Assembly (NCBI RefSeq): GCF_016742955.1
Contig: NZ_JABBYC010000007.1
Span: 62,001 to 126,000 of the forward strand
From: Myceligenerans indicum
Lineage (GTDB): Bacteria > Actinomycetota > Actinomycetes > Actinomycetales > Cellulomonadaceae
Length of the DNA stretch: 64,000 bases
Direction: 5' to 3'
This document shows positions 60,891-64,000 of this stretch, piece by piece. Every line of letters starts with the position of its first letter. Within the stretch, counting starts at the first letter, position 1. The notes below the pieces were generated by a model. It was not told the origin of the DNA, searched no databases, and saw nothing but the letters and a program-made list of their open reading frames with translations. Position numbers and translations under genes: made by a program.

Positions 60891-61595
60891 ATGCCCTCCG
60901 CGCTCCGCAGTCCGGTGCTGGACACCCTGGGCCGCCGTATCACCGGCGGTGACCTCCCGGCGGGCGCGGTCCTGACGCTCGACGGGATCGGCTCCGAGTT
61001 CGGGGTGTCGCGCACGGTTGCCCGTGAGGCGATGCGCATCCTCGAAGGGCTGGGACTCGTGCGCTCCGGGCCGCGTGTCGGCATCGTCGTGCTGAGCCAC
61101 GACGAGTGGAACGTGCTGGACTCGCGCGTGATCGCCTGGCGGCTCGACGGACCGGGCCGCATCGCCCAGCTGCGTTCGCTCACCGAACTGCGCCAGGCCG
61201 TGGAACCGGTCGCGGCCGCCTGTGCCGCACGGGGTGCCACCGCGGCGGTCCGCGACGAACTGGTCGCGATCGCACGCCGGATGCGCACCCTGGGGGAAGC
61301 CGGCGAGGGGGACCGCGAGGAGTTCCTCGCGCTCGACATCCGGATGCACGAACTGCTGCTGCGCTCCGGCGGCAACGAGATGTTCGCCGCCCTGACGGGC
61401 GTGGTGTCCATCGTCCTGACCGGACGCACCCACCTCGGGCTCATGCCCGTGCGCCCCGAGCCCGAGGCGCTGGACGCGCACGAGGCCGTCGCGAACGCCG
61501 TGGCCGCGGGCGACCCGGAGGCCGCCGAGGCGGCGATGGCGCGGATCGTGCGAGAGGTGCGTGGAGCGCTCGACACCCCGGCCGGCAGACGGTGA
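60891..61595 (+). CDS. GntR family regulator, FCD subfamily
   Basis: A 234-residue regulator. N-terminal winged helix with LPAGAVLTLDGIGSEFGVSR then TVAREAMRILEGLGLVRSGP, and a C-terminal FCD ligand-binding domain with metal/effector ligands in EFLALDIRMHELLLRSGGN and DAHEAVANAVAAGDPEAAE. FCD regulators bind sugar acids. It is divergent from gntK and is probably the gluconate repressor. Its stop overlaps the start of the GH95 gene by 4 bp (GTGA), so the fucosidase is translated with it. Confidence 0.92.
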   Translation: MPSALRSPVLDTLGRRITGGDLPAGAVLTLDGIGSEFGVSRTVAREAMRILEGLGLVRSGPRVGIVVLSHDEWNVLDSRVIAWRLDGPGRIAQLRSLTELRQAVEPVAAACAARGATAAVRDELVAIARRMRTLGEAGEGDREEFLALDIRMHELLLRSGGNEMFAALTGVVSIVLTGRTHLGLMPVRPEPEALDAHEAVANAVAAGDPEAAEAAMARIVREVRGALDTPAGRR

Positions 61596-64000
61596 GCCCG
61601 GGCGTTCACGGACTGACCGCGACCTCCCCGGCGGAACGCTGGGAGGAGGGGATGCCGCTCGGCAACGGCAATCTCGGCGCGATGGTGCTCGGTGACGCGC
61701 ACACGGCCCGGCTCGTCGTCAACGACGACACCGCATGGTCGGGCAGCCCGGCGTCCGGGGACGAGCCCGGCGCACCCGACCCGGCGCAGGCCGCGGCCGT
61801 GCTGGCCGGTGCGCGGAAACTGATCGGCGACGGCGACCATGTCGCGGCCGGGCAGCTCCTGCGCCGCCTCCAGCACAGGCACAGCCAGTCCTACCTCCCG
61901 TTCGCGGAACTGGAGATCGCCGCGGACGCCGGAGACGGCGTCACCCCCGTGCGCCGGACCCTCGACTTCCGTACCGCGACCCAGACCACCGACGGCGGCC
62001 ACGGCCCGGACGCGGTGTCACGCACCACCTGGGTCAGCGGACCGCACGACGTGCTCGTGCACGAGGTCGCCGTCCCGCGCCCGCGCGACTTCACGATCCG
62101 CGCGGAGAGCCGGCTGCGCGTACTGCGACGCACCCACGCGGCGGGCCACGCGGCGCACGGTCACCCCCCGGCCGGCGCTCACGACGCCATCGCCCTGCAC
62201 CTCCAGCTGCCGTCCGACGTCGCCCCCGCTCACGACCCGGTGGACCCACCCGTCCGGTACGACGACAGGCCCGGCGCGGCCCTGCGGGGCGCGCTGGTGG
62301 CCCGGGTCCTGCACGACGGGACCGGACGGACCGAGCACGACGGGCTCGTCGTCACCGGCGCCACCCGGCTCACCGTCGTGGTGGGCACCGCCACCACCTA
62401 CCGTGGCCCGGTCGAGACCCCGCTCGGCGACGAGTGGGACGCCGCCCTCCGCGCGGCGGCACGCGCGGACCACGCGATCGAGACGGGCCTGGCCACCGTG
62501 CGGCGGGAGCAGATCCGCGATCATCGCGCACTGTACGACCGGGCCGAACTGACCCCCCGCCACCGGGCCCCCTCAGGCGACACCGCCGCACGCCTGCGCG
62601 CGATCAACGACGGACCCCGGGCCCACCCCGAGCACGACCCGCACCTTGTCGCCACGCTCTTCCACTACGGCCGCTACCTGCTCATCTGCTCCTCACGGCC
62701 CGGCACCCTCCCCGCGAACCTCCAGGGCATCTGGAACCGCGAGCTGCAGCCGCCGTGGAGCTCCAACTTCACCACCAACATCAACCTCCAGATGAACTAC
62801 TGGCCGGCGAGCACCACCAACCTCGCCGAGACCGAGGAACCACTGTTCGACCTGATCCGAGCCCTCGCGGTCACCGGCCGCCGCACAGCGCGGCGCTGGT
62901 ACGACGCGGACGGCTGGACGGCGCACCACAACACCGACGCGTGGGCGTACAGCCTCCCGGTCGGGCACGGCGAGCACGACCCCAAGTGGGCGTTCTGGCC
63001 GATGGCAGGTCTCTGGCTCACCCGGCACGTCGCCGACCACGCCGCCTTCGCCCCGGACGACGCGCTCCTGACATCCCTGTGGGACGTGCTGCGCGACGCC
63101 GCCGCTTTCGCGCTGGACTGGCTGGTCCGAGGCGAGGACGGGCAGTGGGGAACCTGCCCGTCCACCTCGCCGGAGAACGACTTCCGCACAACGGACGGGC
63201 GGGTGGCGAGCGTCGCGTCCTCGTCGGCCTGCGACCTCGACCTGGTGCGGGACCACCTCCTGCTGGTCGTCGCCGAGGCCGAGCGGCGCGGCATCACAGA
63301 CCCCGTGGTGGAGCGTGCCCGCGCCGTCCTGCCGGATCTGCGGCGCCCCCGGACGGGCCGGGGCGGGGCGCTCGCGGAATGGGACGGCGACTTCGAGCAG
63401 CACGACCCGCATCACCGCCACCTCTCGCCGCTCGTGCGCCTGTACCCGGGCAGGGGCGATCCCGGCCCGGAGTGGCTCGACGCCGCGGAGAGGCTTCTCG
63501 ACGAGCGCGGCGACGAGTCGACAGGGTGGTCGCTGGCGTGGAAGATCGCCCTGCGCGCCCGGCTGCGCCGGCCCGCAGGCGTGGACTCCCTGCTGCGGCT
63601 GGTGTTTCGTGACATGGAGACCCCTCGCGGGCAGCACAGCGGCGGGCTGTACCCGAACCTGCTCGCCGCCCATCCGCCGTTCCAGATCGACGGGAACCTC
63701 GGGTTCACGGCCGGGCTGGCCGAGGCGCTCCTCCAGTCGCACCGCGGCGAGATCGAGCTCCTGCCCGCACTGCCGGCGGCGCTGCCCGCGGGCCGCGTGC
63801 GAGGCCTTGTGGCCCGGCCGGGCATCGAGGTCGGCATCGAGTGGGACAGCGCAGGGCGCGATGTGCCGCACCTGGTGGGAGTGACCCTCCGGGCGCGGCA
63901 TTCTCGTGCCGCGGGGAAGCACCGGCTGCGCCTGGGCGATCGCACCGCGACGGTGGAGCTCGCCGTCGGGCGGGACACCGAGGTCGCGGTCGAGCTGCTG
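61592..64000 (+). CDS. Glycoside hydrolase family 95 (alpha-L-fucosidase type), 3' partial
   Basis: An open frame of 803 codons that runs off the right edge. It starts with a GTG overlapping the GntR stop. GH95 features: N-terminal ERWEEGMPLGNGNLGAMV, barrel segment SRPGTLPANLQGIWN then TNINLQMNYWPAS. The catalytic residues of the family are present: Asn396 and Asn398 in TNIN, Glu528 in TSPEN and Asp700 in QIDGNLG. The enzyme removes alpha-1,2-fucose or alpha-galactose-like residues; there is no signal peptide at this start, so it looks cytoplasmic and would act on imported oligosaccharides. Only the last few dozen residues should be missing, judged by family size. Confidence 0.92.
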   Translation, partial: MSPGVHGLTATSPAERWEEGMPLGNGNLGAMVLGDAHTARLVVNDDTAWSGSPASGDEPGAPDPAQAAAVLAGARKLIGDGDHVAAGQLLRRLQHRHSQSYLPFAELEIAADAGDGVTPVRRTLDFRTATQTTDGGHGPDAVSRTTWVSGPHDVLVHEVAVPRPRDFTIRAESRLRVLRRTHAAGHAAHGHPPAGAHDAIALHLQLPSDVAPAHDPVDPPVRYDDRPGAALRGALVARVLHDGTGRTEHDGLVVTGATRLTVVVGTATTYRGPVETPLGDEWDAALRAAARADHAIETGLATVRREQIRDHRALYDRAELTPRHRAPSGDTAARLRAINDGPRAHPEHDPHLVATLFHYGRYLLICSSRPGTLPANLQGIWNRELQPPWSSNFTTNINLQMNYWPASTTNLAETEEPLFDLIRALAVTGRRTARRWYDADGWTAHHNTDAWAYSLPVGHGEHDPKWAFWPMAGLWLTRHVADHAAFAPDDALLTSLWDVLRDAAAFALDWLVRGEDGQWGTCPSTSPENDFRTTDGRVASVASSSACDLDLVRDHLLLVVAEAERRGITDPVVERARAVLPDLRRPRTGRGGALAEWDGDFEQHDPHHRHLSPLVRLYPGRGDPGPEWLDAAERLLDERGDESTGWSLAWKIALRARLRRPAGVDSLLRLVFRDMETPRGQHSGGLYPNLLAAHPPFQIDGNLGFTAGLAEALLQSHRGEIELLPALPAALPAGRVRGLVARPGIEVGIEWDSAGRDVPHLVGVTLRARHSRAAGKHRLRLGDRTATVELAVGRDTEVAVELL

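Noticed and set aside
1..64000. tRNA, rRNA, insertion sequences or prophage
   Set aside because: I looked for transposase, integrase and rRNA-like sequence and for terminal inverted repeats with target duplications and found none; small RNAs cannot be excluded by eye.

Overview
The window is very GC-rich bacterial DNA. Nearly every gene has G or C at third codon positions, GTG and TTG starts are frequent, neighbouring genes often overlap by 4 bp (ATGA/GTGA), and several genes appear to have leaderless promoters. With the regulator mix (AfsR-type, LAL-type, HxlR, TetR, FCD-GntR), this points to an actinomycete. A Cellulosimicrobium/Promicromonospora-like member of Micrococcales is my guess, by inference only. 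I see no rRNA, tRNA, insertion sequence, prophage or CRISPR array. The window reads as an accessory, regulator-rich chromosomal stretch.

Layout. 0-10 kb: transporter and regulator modules: TauE-type exporter and NiCoT metal transporter; TetR regulator with a perfect operator and a Baeyer-Villiger monooxygenase; ArsR-SulP pair; LysR with a TDT exporter; HxlR with an MDR oxidoreductase. 10-17.4 kb: a large AfsR/SARP-type ATPase regulator facing a DrrAB-like ABC exporter, then a MarR-flavin monooxygenase operon whose operator overlaps its own -10 box. 17.4-23 kb: cupin, two alpha/beta hydrolases, a LAL-type LuxR regulator without its ATPase module, and superoxide dismutase. 23-30 kb: arginine antiporter with arginine deiminase, a beta-lactamase-fold hydrolase, and an MFS exporter divergent from an HxlR-peroxiredoxin fusion. 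30-38.7 kb: MacB/FtsX-type ABC exporter with a divergent NarL-type two-component system, a DUF3626 protein, a flavin monooxygenase divergent from a GntR-TetR fusion regulator, and a LysR.

38.9-50 kb holds two aldo/keto reductases and then a cluster that strongly resembles the DosR (dormancy/hypoxia) regulon of mycobacteria: a DUF1876 protein, a tandem universal stress protein, an Acg-like nitroreductase, an SDR, a flavodoxin, a beta-phosphoglucomutase-like HAD enzyme, a GH65 phosphorylase/hydrolase and a flavoprotein fused to a degenerate receiver domain. DosR-box-like palindromes with the GGGAC-N4-GTCCC layout lie in its promoter regions, including a pair spaced 22 bp apart.

50-54 kb: a CitA/DpiA-type two-component system beside a DctA-type dicarboxylate symporter. 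54-58.5 kb: an MBL-fold hydrolase, a secreted subtilase, and a probable 34-residue small protein lying between two strong hairpins. 58.5-64 kb: gluconate transporter and kinase, divergent from an FCD-GntR regulator that overlaps a GH95 family alpha-fucosidase gene running off the right edge.
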